Shown: positions 7,220-16,287 of the stretch, one piece after another
Layout of the letters: each line of letters begins with the position of its first letter
How positions within the stretch are numbered: the stretch's first letter is position 1
Source of the DNA: Bradyrhizobium sp. MOS003
GTDB lineage: Bacteria; Pseudomonadota; Alphaproteobacteria; Rhizobiales; Xanthobacteraceae
Direction: 5' to 3'
NCBI RefSeq assembly: GCF_003020125.1
Contig: NZ_PYFW01000006.1
Span: 1-64,000, forward strand
DNA length: 64,000 nucleotides
Program-made: the position numbers and the translations under genes
Notes under the pieces: generated by a model
Seen by the model: the letters and a program-made list of their open reading frames with translations, nothing else
What the model was told of the DNA's origin: nothing
The model's database searches: none

Positions 7220-9103
7220 TTACAGGAACTTGACGAGCGAGAGCTGCGCCAGGTTCGAGGTCACCTGATAGGACGCCTGGAGCGCGTTCTGGAGCGCCAG
7301 CAGCTGGCTCGCCACCTGGTCGGGCGAGGCCGATTCCGCCTGGTCGATGATGCTCTGGAGCTGCGCCTTGGCCTGGGTCTGGCGCGTGCTCGCATCCTTC
7401 ATCGTGTTCTGGGCCATCGCGATGTCGGTCTGAATGTCCTCGATGCGCTGCTGGCCGGGCTGCTGGGTCAGTGCCTGGGTGGTGCGCAGGCTTAGCGCGG
7501 CGACCTGCCCGCCGGAATACTGCCCGGTCGGCGAGGTGGAGAACGTCCCGAACACCGCGGTCGCCTGCAGCTGGCGGCGGATTGCGTCCTCGTTCGCCTG
7601 GGCGCCGTACTGCACCGAGACGGAATCGTCGACGCGCGCCATCGCGGTCGAACGCGGCGAGCCGGGCCCGTCATTGCCGAGGTACCATTTCACCGTGTTG
7701 GCCGAGCCGTTGACCAGCGTCGTCGCCGAGCTCGCGGGCGAGGATCCGACGCGCAGCGGCGGCTGGGTGGCGGTCACGGGCGTCGCGCTGTAGCCGAGCG
7801 AACCGAGAGCGCCGGTATTCGAACTCGTGATGTTCAAACTCGCCGCATCGTCGGTGTTGATCGTGATCGAACCGCCGTGGACCGTCGAGGGCTTCGACGT
7901 TCCCGTGATCTGGTCGATCTTGCCGAGCAGATTCTGGATGCTGTCGGTGACGTTGAGCTGGTTGCCGGTCGCGCCCGACGCCACGAAGGTGAGCGTGGTG
8001 CCGTTGACGGTGATGGTGTCGCCCGCGACGAAACCGGGCGAGATCGAGTCCGAGGGGCTCGCGCCCGACAGCGCCGTTGCACCGCTGATCGGCGCAGGCG
8101 GCGCCGCCTGGTTGGTCTTGGCCGTGCCGATCGCCGAGCTTGCGGTGTTGAAGAAATTGTCGCCGGCGACGATCGCGGATGCCGCGACCAGCGAGGTGTT
8201 GGCGAGCTTCGTGATCGCGGTGTTCAGCGCGGTGTTGAGGTTGTTGGCGGTGTTGGTCGGATTGACGGGGGTGCTGGCGTCGATCGCGAAGCTACCGAGC
8301 GGCGTCGGCGTCGCCGTCGACGCCGTCAGGTCGATCTGCTCGGTCGAGCCGTCCGGCAGCGTGAACTGCACGCTCAGCTTGTCGCCATTGTTCGGATTGA
8401 CGCCGTTGAGATCGACCGAAAACGACACCGGCGAGCCGCTCGGGCCGGTGATGGTCGCGCCCGTCAAGGTCGAGGACACCGCCTTGAGCTTGAGCCCGAA
8501 CGGCGAGCCGGCGGCGTCTTCCGACACCTGGATCGAGCTCGGCGTCGGCTGCGTCTGCACCAGGCGCCCCATGCCGTTGGCGCCGAGGTCGGCGGACTGG
8601 CGCTCCGCCATCACGGTCTTGAACCCCGCCTGCGTCGTGGTGCCGTTGATGATGTCGCCGGCATCTGCGACCGGCTGCGTGCTGACGGCGGTTCCGGAGA
8701 AAAGATAGCGGTTGCCGGTCTGGGTGTTGAGCACGCCGATCATCGAGCCGAACTGGGCGGCGGCGGTGTTCTGCGCGATGGTCTGGCCGTTGACGTTGAG
8801 ATCCTGCGCGGTATTGGCCGCACCCGTCTGCACCGTGCTGCGGATCTTGGTCAGCGACTGCAGCGCGGTGTTGGCGAGGTTGATGCTGACATTGACGTTG
8901 GTGATCGTGTCGGTATAGGCGGCGATGTTGGAGAGCTGCGCGCGCCCCGCGATCGCGAAGCCCTCGTTGGTGCCCATCCCGGAATAGTTCTGCGACAGCT
9001 TGCCGGTCGAGAGCTGCGTCGACAGGTCCGTGAGCTGCTGATTGATATTGCGTATCTGCGAGCCGAGAATCGATGAAGAGTAGTTGATGCTGCTGATCGA
9101 CAT
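7220..9103 (-). CDS. flgL: Flagellar hook-filament junction protein FlgL (HAP3)
   Basis: Joins the hook-associated FlgK layer to the flagellin filament; exported by the flagellar apparatus. The N-terminus (MSISSINYSSSILGSQIRNI, then LSTGKLSQNYSGMGTNEGF) is the flagellin-like D0/D1 helix of FlgL, and the C-terminus (QTDIAMAQNTMKDASTRQTQ to LSLVKFL) is the matching helix. At 627 residues it is about twice the enteric protein. The extra length is a beta-rich Ser/Thr/Gly insertion from about residue 170 to 480. It carries one module, GDTITVNGTTLTF followed by LLGKIDQITG (about 358-440), also found in FlgE and in the flagellin next door. Third gene of flgE-flgK-flgL, 21 bases after flgK. Confidence 0.92.
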   Translation of the reverse strand: MSISSINYSSSILGSQIRNINQQLTDLSTQLSTGKLSQNYSGMGTNEGFAIAGRAQLSNIAAYTDTITNVNVSINLANTALQSLTKIRSTVQTGAANTAQDLNVNGQTIAQNTAAAQFGSMIGVLNTQTGNRYLFSGTAVSTQPVADAGDIINGTTTQAGFKTVMAERQSADLGANGMGRLVQTQPTPSSIQVSEDAAGSPFGLKLKAVSSTLTGATITGPSGSPVSFSVDLNGVNPNNGDKLSVQFTLPDGSTEQIDLTASTATPTPLGSFAIDASTPVNPTNTANNLNTALNTAITKLANTSLVAASAIVAGDNFFNTASSAIGTAKTNQAAPPAPISGATALSGASPSDSISPGFVAGDTITVNGTTLTFVASGATGNQLNVTDSIQNLLGKIDQITGTSKPSTVHGGSITINTDDAASLNITSSNTGALGSLGYSATPVTATQPPLRVGSSPASSATTLVNGSANTVKWYLGNDGPGSPRSTAMARVDDSVSVQYGAQANEDAIRRQLQATAVFGTFSTSPTGQYSGGQVAALSLRTTQALTQQPGQQRIEDIQTDIAMAQNTMKDASTRQTQAKAQLQSIIDQAESASPDQVASQLLALQNALQASYQVTSNLAQLSLVKFL

Positions 9104-9124
9104 GTTTCAGAGCCCTGTTACTTG

Positions 9125-11008
9125 TTACCCTTGAGCCTGGAGCAACGTATTCATCATGCTCTGCACCACCGACATGACGTGGGCGTTGGCGGCGTAGGCG
9201 TTCTGGAGCTGGATCAGGTTCGACATCTCCGAGTCCAGGTTGACGCTGGAGGTCGAGTTGAACTTGGCCTGCAGCGTCGAGACCACGACGCTCTGGCCCT
9301 GCTGGAGCTGGTCGGCCTGGGTCGCGGAATTGGCCTGGACGCTGAGGAATTGCTGCAGATAGTTCGAGACGCTGCCGGTGAAGGGCTGGCCCGGCGAACC
9401 GAGGCCGCTCGATGGCGAATAGGAGAACACCGCCGAGGTGAGCTGCGAGTAGAGATAATCCGAACGCGCGGTATCACCTGCGGGCGTCACCGGCGAGGTG
9501 TTGTACACCGACATCCGGGTCGGATCGGAGACCAGCTGCGTGTTCACGGCGATGCGTCCGGCCAGGCCGGTCATCTGCGAGCCCGAGGCGGTGATCGCGC
9601 CGGTGTAGAGCGCCTGTCCGCCGTCGGTGAACAGCGGCAGCTGCGGATTGCCCGAGGTCAGCGACGAGATCGTCTTGGAGATCGAGGACGAATTCACCTT
9701 GGCGAGGCCGCTATTGTCGTCGGTGATCCGCAGCGTCGTGGCGGTCGCCGGCGACGGGGCGGCGGAGAATGTCAGGTGCGACGTAGGGAGCGCCGTGTTG
9801 AGGGCCGCGGCGATCGCGCCCATGCCGCCGGAGAAATTCACGCCGATCCGCATCGGGTTGGCGTTGGTCGCATATTGCAGCGGCAGCGCCGTAGGATCCG
9901 TGACGTTGACCAGCGTGACCTGGCGCTGGGTATTGGTCGCAGTGTCGGTGTAGGTGAAAGTTGCGGTGTTGCCCGGCTGCGCACCGGCAAGGTCGAGGTC
10001 GAAGCCGGCCGGCGGACCCGACACGGTGGTGCCGGCGGTGGTCTTGTCCGACAGCGCGCTCGACATCGTGGCGGCGAGCTGATCGATCTGATCCTGCGCC
10101 TGCACCAGCGTCTGGTCGCGCAGCTTCAGATCGGCCGCGATCTGGCCCGAGGAGACCACGCTGTTGGCGACGACGTCGACCTTCGAGCCGTTCGGCAGCA
10201 CGATGTTGAACGCGCCGACGCCGGACTTGGCCGGATCGATGTTGTAGAGCGAGGTCGCCGACAGCGCGCCGGCCGAGGCAAAGGTGAATTGCGAGGCGAG
10301 CCCGGCACCGACGAGCTGGATGCCCGTCGTGGTATAGATGTTGGCCTGGTTCGATCCGTCGGTGGTGACGCGGACGTCGACATATTTCGACAGCGTGTTG
10401 ATGGCCTGGTCGCGCTGGTCCATCAGCGTCGCGGCCGAGGGGTCGTTGGCCGACAGGCCCTGCAGCTTGGTGTTGATGTCGGCGACCTGCTGCATGGCGA
10501 CGTTGGCCGCTTGCGCCGAATTGCCGAGATCCTGCTCGACGTTGGAGCGCAGGGACTGGATGCCCTTGGTGGTGACGTTAAGCTGGGTCGCCAGCGCCTG
10601 CGCCGCGCCGAGCGCAACGGTTTGCGCCGACGACGCGCCCGAACTGGTCGACAGCGCCTGCAGCGCCGTGGTGAACTTGTTCAGCGCGGTTTCGAGCGTG
10701 CCGCTGTTGCCGGGCGTGCCATAGACATTCTGAAGCTGTTTCAGGATGCTGGCCATCTGGTCGGCGTAGCCGCTGCCGCCGGTCTCGGTGCGCAGCTGGT
10801 TCAAGACATAGGTGTCGAGCTCCCGGCTGACGCCGGTCGTCATCGCCGTCGAGCCGAAATCGCCGGTGGTGACCTCGATCTGGTTCGGCGTCTGGACGAC
10901 GTAACCCGGCGTCTGCGAATTCGCGACGTTCGAGGAGACGATCGAGAGCGCGGCCTGGTTGGCACGCAGACCGCTCATCGCACTGGCGAGGGCTGAACTC
11001 AAACCCAT
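9125..11008 (-). CDS. flgK: Flagellar hook-associated protein FlgK (HAP1)
   Basis: Forms the first junction layer on the hook tip. The start MGLSSALASAMSGLRANQAA followed by SIVSSNVANSQTPGYV is the FlgK form of the flagellar rod/hook signature, and the C-terminus VNLDSEMSNLIQLQNAYAAN is the matching D0 helix. The 627 residues include a variable central domain from about 300 to 470 (FDLDLAGAQPGNTATFTYTD and MGAIAAALNTALPTSHLTF), longer than in enterics. It lies 35 bases after flgE and 21 before flgL, consistent with one transcript. No defects seen. Confidence 0.95.
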   Translation of the reverse strand: MGLSSALASAMSGLRANQAALSIVSSNVANSQTPGYVVQTPNQIEVTTGDFGSTAMTTGVSRELDTYVLNQLRTETGGSGYADQMASILKQLQNVYGTPGNSGTLETALNKFTTALQALSTSSGASSAQTVALGAAQALATQLNVTTKGIQSLRSNVEQDLGNSAQAANVAMQQVADINTKLQGLSANDPSAATLMDQRDQAINTLSKYVDVRVTTDGSNQANIYTTTGIQLVGAGLASQFTFASAGALSATSLYNIDPAKSGVGAFNIVLPNGSKVDVVANSVVSSGQIAADLKLRDQTLVQAQDQIDQLAATMSSALSDKTTAGTTVSGPPAGFDLDLAGAQPGNTATFTYTDTATNTQRQVTLVNVTDPTALPLQYATNANPMRIGVNFSGGMGAIAAALNTALPTSHLTFSAAPSPATATTLRITDDNSGLAKVNSSSISKTISSLTSGNPQLPLFTDGGQALYTGAITASGSQMTGLAGRIAVNTQLVSDPTRMSVYNTSPVTPAGDTARSDYLYSQLTSAVFSYSPSSGLGSPGQPFTGSVSNYLQQFLSVQANSATQADQLQQGQSVVVSTLQAKFNSTSSVNLDSEMSNLIQLQNAYAANAHVMSVVQSMMNTLLQAQG

Positions 11009-11043
11009 GTTGACTAGCCGCCTTTGGTTACGTTACGCGCCGA

Positions 11044-13296
11044 TCAGCGCAATACGTTCAAGAGGTCCTGCACCATCGAATTCGCGGTCGTGATCACCTT
11101 GGTGTTGGCCGAGTAGGCCTGCTGGGTCACGATCAGCTTGGTGAACTCGTCGGCGATGTCGGTGTTCGAGCCTTCCAGCGACGAGCCGCTGATGGTGCCC
11201 GAAGCGCCATCGATGGCGGGGCCCGACTGTTCGGTTGCGGCATAGGCACCGCCATCGAGCGCCTTCAGATAATTGGTGCCGTTGAAATGCGACAACTGAA
11301 CCTGAGCGAGGTTGAGGTTCTGGCCGTTCGAGAACGTGCCGACCACGATGCCGCTGTTGTTGACGGCGACCGACCGCAGCTGACCGGCGGCATAACCGTT
11401 CTGGGTGATCGTGTTGATGGTCACCGCGCCGCTGGTGCTGGCATATTGCGTCAGTCCGCCCGTGGAGATGTTGAAGGCGACGGAACCGAGCGACTGGCCG
11501 CTGACGCTGACATTGTTGATGGTGATGCCCGAGCCGCTCGGCGAGGTCAGCGAGCCGTCGGCGGCAAAGGTGAAGGTCTGGCCGGTATTGACCCAGCCGA
11601 CGGTCGTTCCGGTCGCGTTCGGGTCGGTCTGGTAGAACAGGTTCCAGCTGTCCGAATGACCCGCGCCGAGCGAGGCGCTGTCGGTCTTGGCCCAGCGCAA
11701 TTGCAGGTTCACCGGCGTACCGGCGGCGTTGTAGGCAGTCACCGCACCGCCGCTGATCGATTCCTTGGTGAAGGTCGCGATGTCGTTGCCGATCACACCG
11801 CCGGTGCCGGCGGTGCCGCCGCCGTCGCGGTTCTTGGTGATGGTCGAGGTGAAGCCGAGTGCGGCGAAGGCCGCGCTGTTGGAGCTGGACACCGACAGGT
11901 TGGAGACGGTGCCGGTGTTCAGCGTGATGACGCCGCCGCTGCTGACCGACGACCCCGAAGCGCCTGCGAGGGCATCGATCTTGCCGAGCAGGGTCGTGAT
12001 GTTGTCGGTGATGTTGATCTGGTTGGCACCCGAGGCACCCGAGGCCATGAAGGTCAGCGTCTGACCGTCGACCGTGATGGTATCGCCGGCGGCGAAGCCG
12101 GATGAGAGCACCTGGGCGCCGCCGGCGGTCGCGCTGCCACTCAGCACCGTTGCACCGGAGATTGCAGGTGAGGACAGCACGTTGCCGCCGCGGGTCACGC
12201 TGCTGATGCCGAGCGCGGTGGCGGCCGTACCGCTGCCGACGGCCACGTCGGTGCCGGTGCCGCTGGAGATCACGATGTTGCCGCTGGCGGAGAGCGAGGC
12301 GGTGACGCCGGCGCCGCCGGCGGTCTGGATTCCGTTCAGGATGTCCGCCACGGTCGCCGTCGTGCCCGCGCCGAGCCCGATCGTGGTATTGTTGCCGACG
12401 GTCGAGACCGTCGTGCCGCCGTTGAACGTGATCGTGTTGCCGTTGATGGTCAGCGTCTGCCCGCTCAGCGCGGTCAGAATGCTGGAGGCGAGATGCGTGC
12501 CGACCGCATTGTCGAGCGACGTGGTGGTCGAAGCCACCGCGGACGAATTGTTCTGGAGGGCAACCGTGCCCGTGGCAGACGTGGACGAGTAGGGCGAACG
12601 GATGTTGCCGGTTGCAGCCGCGCCCGAGACCAGTGCGTTGGCATAGGGCGCCGGCGGGGTACCGACCGGCAACGGGTTGGCGGAGAAATCGGACGGGTTC
12701 AGCCCGCCGGCCGCCAGCAGCGTGCCGGTCGAGGCGGTCGTTTTCGCCACCGTGTTCGGCTGGGTCGGCAGGTTGGCCGCGTACTGGATCGAGGTGGTCG
12801 CCTGCGCCGGAATGAAGTTGTTCTGGAATTGCAGGACGTTCGCCACGCTGCCGGTCGGATTGCCGGTCTTCGGGTCGACCGTGACGCCCATCAAATAATA
12901 GCCGGCGCCGTTGACCAGATTGCCGTTGGCATTGAGCTGGAAGTCGCCGCGCCGCGTGTAATAGGTGACCCCGGTGAACACAGGCACGTTGTCGACGACG
13001 CCGCTCGCCTTCTGTATCGAGAAGAAGCCGTCGCCGGTGATCGCCATGTTGGTGGCGACGGTGGAGCCCGAGATCGTGCCCTGCGTGGTGATGGTGGCCT
13101 TGGCGTTGGCCGTCACGCCGCCCGCGACCTGCTTGCTCGGAACCGAGGAGTCGGGAATGAGGTCGACGAAGCTGGTGCCGATGCCCTTGTAACCGGTGGT
13201 GGATGAGTTCGCGATGTTGCCGGAAATGTTCTGCAGCGCGTAGGACTGCGCCTGCAGGCCACCCACCGAGGTGTTCATTGCATCGAAGATACCCAT
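11044..13296 (-). CDS. flgE: Flagellar hook protein FlgE, long form
   Basis: Subunit of the flexible hook. MGIFDAMNTSVGGLQAQSYA followed by ISGNIANSSTTGYKG is the conserved N-terminus; ITGDGFFSIQ and the C-terminal NTDIADEFTKLIVTQQAYSA with MVQDLLNVLR are family marks. At 750 residues it is nearly double the enteric hook protein. The extra mass lies between about residues 250 and 500 and contains two copies of a beta module: GQTLTINGNTITF near 277 and GDTITVDGQTLTF near 400, the latter followed by NITTLLGKIDALAG. First gene of flgE-flgK-flgL, with a sigma-54-like promoter about 50 bases upstream. Large hooks like this are known in polar flagella of Rhizobiales. Confidence 0.95.
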   Translation of the reverse strand: MGIFDAMNTSVGGLQAQSYALQNISGNIANSSTTGYKGIGTSFVDLIPDSSVPSKQVAGGVTANAKATITTQGTISGSTVATNMAITGDGFFSIQKASGVVDNVPVFTGVTYYTRRGDFQLNANGNLVNGAGYYLMGVTVDPKTGNPTGSVANVLQFQNNFIPAQATTSIQYAANLPTQPNTVAKTTASTGTLLAAGGLNPSDFSANPLPVGTPPAPYANALVSGAAATGNIRSPYSSTSATGTVALQNNSSAVASTTTSLDNAVGTHLASSILTALSGQTLTINGNTITFNGGTTVSTVGNNTTIGLGAGTTATVADILNGIQTAGGAGVTASLSASGNIVISSGTGTDVAVGSGTAATALGISSVTRGGNVLSSPAISGATVLSGSATAGGAQVLSSGFAAGDTITVDGQTLTFMASGASGANQINITDNITTLLGKIDALAGASGSSVSSGGVITLNTGTVSNLSVSSSNSAAFAALGFTSTITKNRDGGGTAGTGGVIGNDIATFTKESISGGAVTAYNAAGTPVNLQLRWAKTDSASLGAGHSDSWNLFYQTDPNATGTTVGWVNTGQTFTFAADGSLTSPSGSGITINNVSVSGQSLGSVAFNISTGGLTQYASTSGAVTINTITQNGYAAGQLRSVAVNNSGIVVGTFSNGQNLNLAQVQLSHFNGTNYLKALDGGAYAATEQSGPAIDGASGTISGSSLEGSNTDIADEFTKLIVTQQAYSANTKVITTANSMVQDLLNVLR

Positions 13297-13360
13297 AACT
13301 TTGTCTCCAAATCCGATCTCGGCGGCCGGTCGACCTAGGCCGCAGTCGGAGGAGACAGTC

Positions 13361-13376
13361 GCAAAGGCTATGCCAA
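13361..13376 (-). promoter_or_regulatory. Candidate sigma-54 promoter for flgE
   Basis: On the minus strand the sequence TTGGCATAGCCTTTGCGA has GG and GC exactly 12 bases apart (first base to first base), with TGGCA at -24 and TTTGC at -12. Transcription would begin near 13350, giving a leader of about 53 bases before the flgE ATG. In Caulobacter, hook-class genes use sigma-54 with the activator FlbD, which fits. Confidence 0.6.
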
Positions 13377-13408
13377 TGCGGGTATTCTCGGGAAATCAAT
13401 CACTTAAT

Positions 13409-13436
13409 GAAAAAGCCCCGGTCCGATGACCGGGGC
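13409..13436 (-). terminator. Intrinsic terminator downstream of msrB
   Basis: Stem arms GCCCCGGTC (13415-13423) and GACCGGGGC (13428-13436) with a 4-base CGAT loop, followed on the minus strand by five T residues (AAAAA at 13410-13414). It lies about 60 bases past the msrB stop and insulates msrB from the flgE promoter. Confidence 0.85.
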
Positions 13437-13496
13437 ACAATTGCCGGGACCGGCAACAATTGCCGGGCCATATCGTCGTATTCGGAGGTCGAAAAC

Positions 13497-14009
13497 CTAC
13501 GTCGCGGACGCCGCCGCCGGGCGGAAAACCAGCCCGAAACCGTCGATGCAATAGCGCAATCCGGTCGGCTTCGGACCGTCGTCGAAGACGTGGCCGAGAT
13601 GGCCGCCGCAGCGGCGGCAATGCACCTCGGTGCGGAGCATGCCGAAGGTACGGTCCTCGGTCTTGCCCACATTGCCCTCGATCGGCTGGTAGAAGCTCGG
13701 CCAGCCGGTGCCGCTCTCGAATTTGGTCTCGGAGGCGAACAGCGGCAGGTCGCAGCCGGCGCAGGCGAAGGTGCCCTTGCGGTGCTCTTTCAGCAGCGGG
13801 CTGGAGCCCGGCCGCTCGGTGCCGTGGTTGCGCAGGATCTCATATTGCTGCGGCGTCAGCTGGGCGCGCCATTCGGCCTCGGTCTTCGTGATCTCGAACT
13901 TTTCCGCGCCTTTCTCGCCGGCCTCGGCAGGCGTCCCTCTCAGCCAGCGGAAAGCTCCAAGGCCGAACAGGCCGGCGGCAGTCGTCAACAGGAAGCGGCG
14001 GTCAAACAT
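13497..14009 (-). CDS. msrB: Peptide-methionine (R)-S-oxide reductase MsrB, probably exported
   Basis: Reduces methionine-R-sulfoxide in oxidised proteins. The 170-residue product has both zinc CxxC pairs (FACAGCDLPLF and HCRRCGGHLGH) and the resolving/catalytic region RYCIDGFGLVF with its Cys. The N-terminus MFDRRFLLTTAAGLFGLGAF carries an RRxFL motif and a hydrophobic run, typical of a Tat signal, which would place it in the periplasm or on the membrane. The start at 14009 has a clear AAGGAG; an upstream in-frame start adds 18 unrelated residues. The usual SxS/N after the catalytic Cys is replaced by DGFG, a small deviation. Single gene with its own terminator. Confidence 0.93.
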   Translation of the reverse strand: MFDRRFLLTTAAGLFGLGAFRWLRGTPAEAGEKGAEKFEITKTEAEWRAQLTPQQYEILRNHGTERPGSSPLLKEHRKGTFACAGCDLPLFASETKFESGTGWPSFYQPIEGNVGKTEDRTFGMLRTEVHCRRCGGHLGHVFDDGPKPTGLRYCIDGFGLVFRPAAASAT

Positions 14010-14095
14010 CTCATTCTCCTTGCGGGACGAGTCCACGCCCTGAGATACGGGGTCTAACGGCAAACGTTACACGTCCAGGCGGAATTTCTCTCAAC

Positions 14096-15565
14096 TTATT
14101 GGGAGGCAGCGCCATCATGCGACGCCGGTTCCGCGACCTGGTGTGCCTCTTGGGACGCGGGTTTCGGCGGTGGGGCGGGCCGCGGCCTGACGCCAGGCGG
14201 GGGACGGCGCGGACCCGTGCCGGCGGCCCGATTGGCTTCGGCGAGGCGCGCCTCGCGCTGGCGGTCCTTGGCCCTGGCGCGTTCCCGGTAGCGGGCGAGC
14301 GAGCCTGCGGCGGCGGAACTCGCCCTGCCCCAGATCCCGACAATTTGGCCTGCGACCCGCCCGGTGGTGCCCCCTGCCCAGACCAATTCGAACGGCGAGA
14401 ACAGCTTCCAGCGCTCGTCACCCCACAGGATGCTGCGCGCGATCATCTGCCCGGCCATGGCCGAGGTGTTCATGCCCTGACGGCCGAACCCGCTCGCCAC
14501 CCACAGGCCTTTGCGCAACTGGCCGATCTGCGGCATGCCGTGCACGGTCTGGCCGGTGACGCCGCCGAACATCTCGGTGACCTCGACGTTGCCGAGTTCG
14601 GGAAAGATCGTGCGGATCCGGCGCCTGACGCTGCCCGCAAAGCGCTGCGGACGCGCGGCCCAGGTGGTCTCCGGGCTCTCCCACATCAGCCGGTCGCCGT
14701 CGACGATGCGGAAATGGTCGACACCGTCGGAATCCATCACCGATCCCTTGAAGGCGATGATCTCGTGCACGCGCTCGCCCAGCGGCGCGGTGATGCCGGC
14801 ATAGCGCCAGACCGGCAGCAGCGTCTCCGACAGCCGCCGCAACGGCGCGCCGAGATGGATGTTGCCCGCGAGCACGATATGGCTGGCGCGCAGCCGTGCC
14901 GAGGGCGTCACAATGCGCTTGCGGATGCCGGAATGATCGATGCTGACGACCGGCGTGTCCTCGAAGATGCGGGCGCCGGCACGCCGCGCCAGCGCGGCAA
15001 GGCCGTGCACGTATTTGCGGCCGTCGACCTGGAACGCCCTAGGATAATATACGCCGTGGAAATAGCGATCGGTCCTGAGCACCTCGCGGACGCGATCGAC
15101 CTGCCAGCCCTCGACCTCGGTGTCGAAATCCTCGTTCAGCATCTGCAACCGGCTGATCAGGCGGTCGCCGGCATCGACGTGGGAGACCTCCAGCACGCCG
15201 TTATCAGGAGCGATCCCCGGCATGTTCGCTTCCGTAACGTTGGCGCGGACGAGCTCGGCGCCCTCCTTCGACAGCGACCACAATTCACGCGCGTCCTCGA
15301 AGCCGATGCGCTCGATGAGGTCGGCGAGCGGCAGCGCAAAGCCCGGCATCACCGTGCCGAGCTGGTTGCCGGAGGCGTTCCAGCCGATATGACGGCCTTC
15401 GAGCACCGCGACACTGGCCCCGAGTCGGGCCGCCTCCAGCGCGATGGAGAGCCCGGCAAGCCCGGCCCCGATGACGCAGATGTCCACGTCGAGATCGAAC
15501 GACAGCCGGACACGGTCGCGAAGGCCGGCTTCTTCCTGGGACACGCTTGTGAAAGTCTCGCTCAT
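14096..15565 (-). CDS. FAD-dependent oxidoreductase, DAO family
   Basis: A 489-residue flavoprotein of the D-amino-acid-oxidase-type superfamily (glycine/sarcosine oxidase, gamma-glutamylputrescine oxidase group). The Rossmann dinucleotide motif is VDICVIGAGLAGLSIALEAA (about 27-46), followed by VAVLEGRHIGWNASGNQLGT, typical of PuuB-like oxidases. The C-terminal FAD part GLWVASGFGRQGMNTSAMAG is also clear. The last 70 residues are a basic Arg/Ala/Pro-rich tail unlike the enzyme core. Oxidation of an amine or amino acid is expected; the substrate is unknown. The next gene upstream is on the other strand across a repeat, so it appears to be transcribed alone. Confidence 0.82.
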   Translation of the reverse strand: MSETFTSVSQEEAGLRDRVRLSFDLDVDICVIGAGLAGLSIALEAARLGASVAVLEGRHIGWNASGNQLGTVMPGFALPLADLIERIGFEDARELWSLSKEGAELVRANVTEANMPGIAPDNGVLEVSHVDAGDRLISRLQMLNEDFDTEVEGWQVDRVREVLRTDRYFHGVYYPRAFQVDGRKYVHGLAALARRAGARIFEDTPVVSIDHSGIRKRIVTPSARLRASHIVLAGNIHLGAPLRRLSETLLPVWRYAGITAPLGERVHEIIAFKGSVMDSDGVDHFRIVDGDRLMWESPETTWAARPQRFAGSVRRRIRTIFPELGNVEVTEMFGGVTGQTVHGMPQIGQLRKGLWVASGFGRQGMNTSAMAGQMIARSILWGDERWKLFSPFELVWAGGTTGRVAGQIVGIWGRASSAAAGSLARYRERARAKDRQREARLAEANRAAGTGPRRPPPGVRPRPAPPPKPASQEAHQVAEPASHDGAASQ

Positions 15566-15576
15566 GTCGTTTCTTA

Positions 15577-15677
15577 GAGCATGATCCGGAAAAGTGTGCA
15601 GCGGTTTTCCGAAAAGATCATGCTCGAAATAACAACCTTAAGCGCGATGACGATTCGTTCTAGTCTCATCGCGCTTA
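15577..15677. repeat. Interspersed palindromic repeat with two hairpins
   Basis: Two consecutive inverted repeats. The first has arms GAGCATGATC (15577-15586) and GATCATGCTC (15616-15625) with inner CGGAAAA/TTTTCCG pairing. The second has arms TAAGCGCGATGA (15639-15650) and TCATCGCGCTTA (15666-15677). From memory this is a widespread intergenic repeat in Bradyrhizobium and related Rhizobiales; its role is unknown. It sits in the divergent gap between the oxidoreductase and the phosphatase. Confidence 0.8.
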
Positions 15678-15756
15678 ATGCCAACCGGGCGCCCGTCACC
15701 TTGTCCTCGACCGGCGCCTGCAGATTATTCTGGACGTGGAACGATTCGAGAATGCC

Positions 15757-16287
15757 ATGCGCCGTTTGATGTTGCTGCGTCACGCGAAGACCGAGACCGA
15801 CGCGCCGAGCGGCCGTGACCAGGATCGCCGCCTCGACGACCGCGGCCATAAGGATGCCGCCCGGATCGGCGATTGGATCGCCACCCATCCTCCCTTCCCC
15901 GATACCGTGCTGGTGTCGCACGCCGTGCGGGCCCGGCAGACCTGGGACACCGCCTGGGAGGCGATGAAGGACCGCGTACCGACACCGCAGGTCGAGATCC
16001 TGCCGGAACTCTACGGCGCCGATCCCGCGCAGATCCTGGACTCCATTCGCACTGCGACCGCCCCGGCCGACCCGAAGCAGTTGCTGCTGGTCGCCCATAA
16101 TCCCGGCATGCACGAAGCGGCCCTGATGCTGATGGGCGGCGGCGATCCGGATGGCGCCAGGGCGCTCGCCGACAATCTACCCACCGCGGGGCTTGCGATC
16201 TTCGACTTTGACGTCAAGGATTGGGGTGACGTGGCCTACCGCCGCGGCAAACTGGTGCTGTTCACCAGCCCCAAGCTGCTAAGATGA
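15757..16287 (+). CDS. Histidine phosphatase family protein (SixA type)
   Basis: A 176-residue phosphohistidine phosphatase-like protein. The catalytic LMLLRHAKTE motif is at the N-terminus, the second active-site His is in LLLVAHNPGMHE, and Arg in SHAVRARQTW completes the pocket. E. coli SixA dephosphorylates phosphohistidine in signalling proteins; rhizobial members of this branch are not well characterised. The ATG at 15757 is preferred over a GTG 21 bases upstream because the product then starts just before the phosphatase core. Stands alone, 100 bases before uspA. Confidence 0.87.
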   Translation: MRRLMLLRHAKTETDAPSGRDQDRRLDDRGHKDAARIGDWIATHPPFPDTVLVSHAVRARQTWDTAWEAMKDRVPTPQVEILPELYGADPAQILDSIRTATAPADPKQLLLVAHNPGMHEAALMLMGGGDPDGARALADNLPTAGLAIFDFDVKDWGDVAYRRGKLVLFTSPKLLR

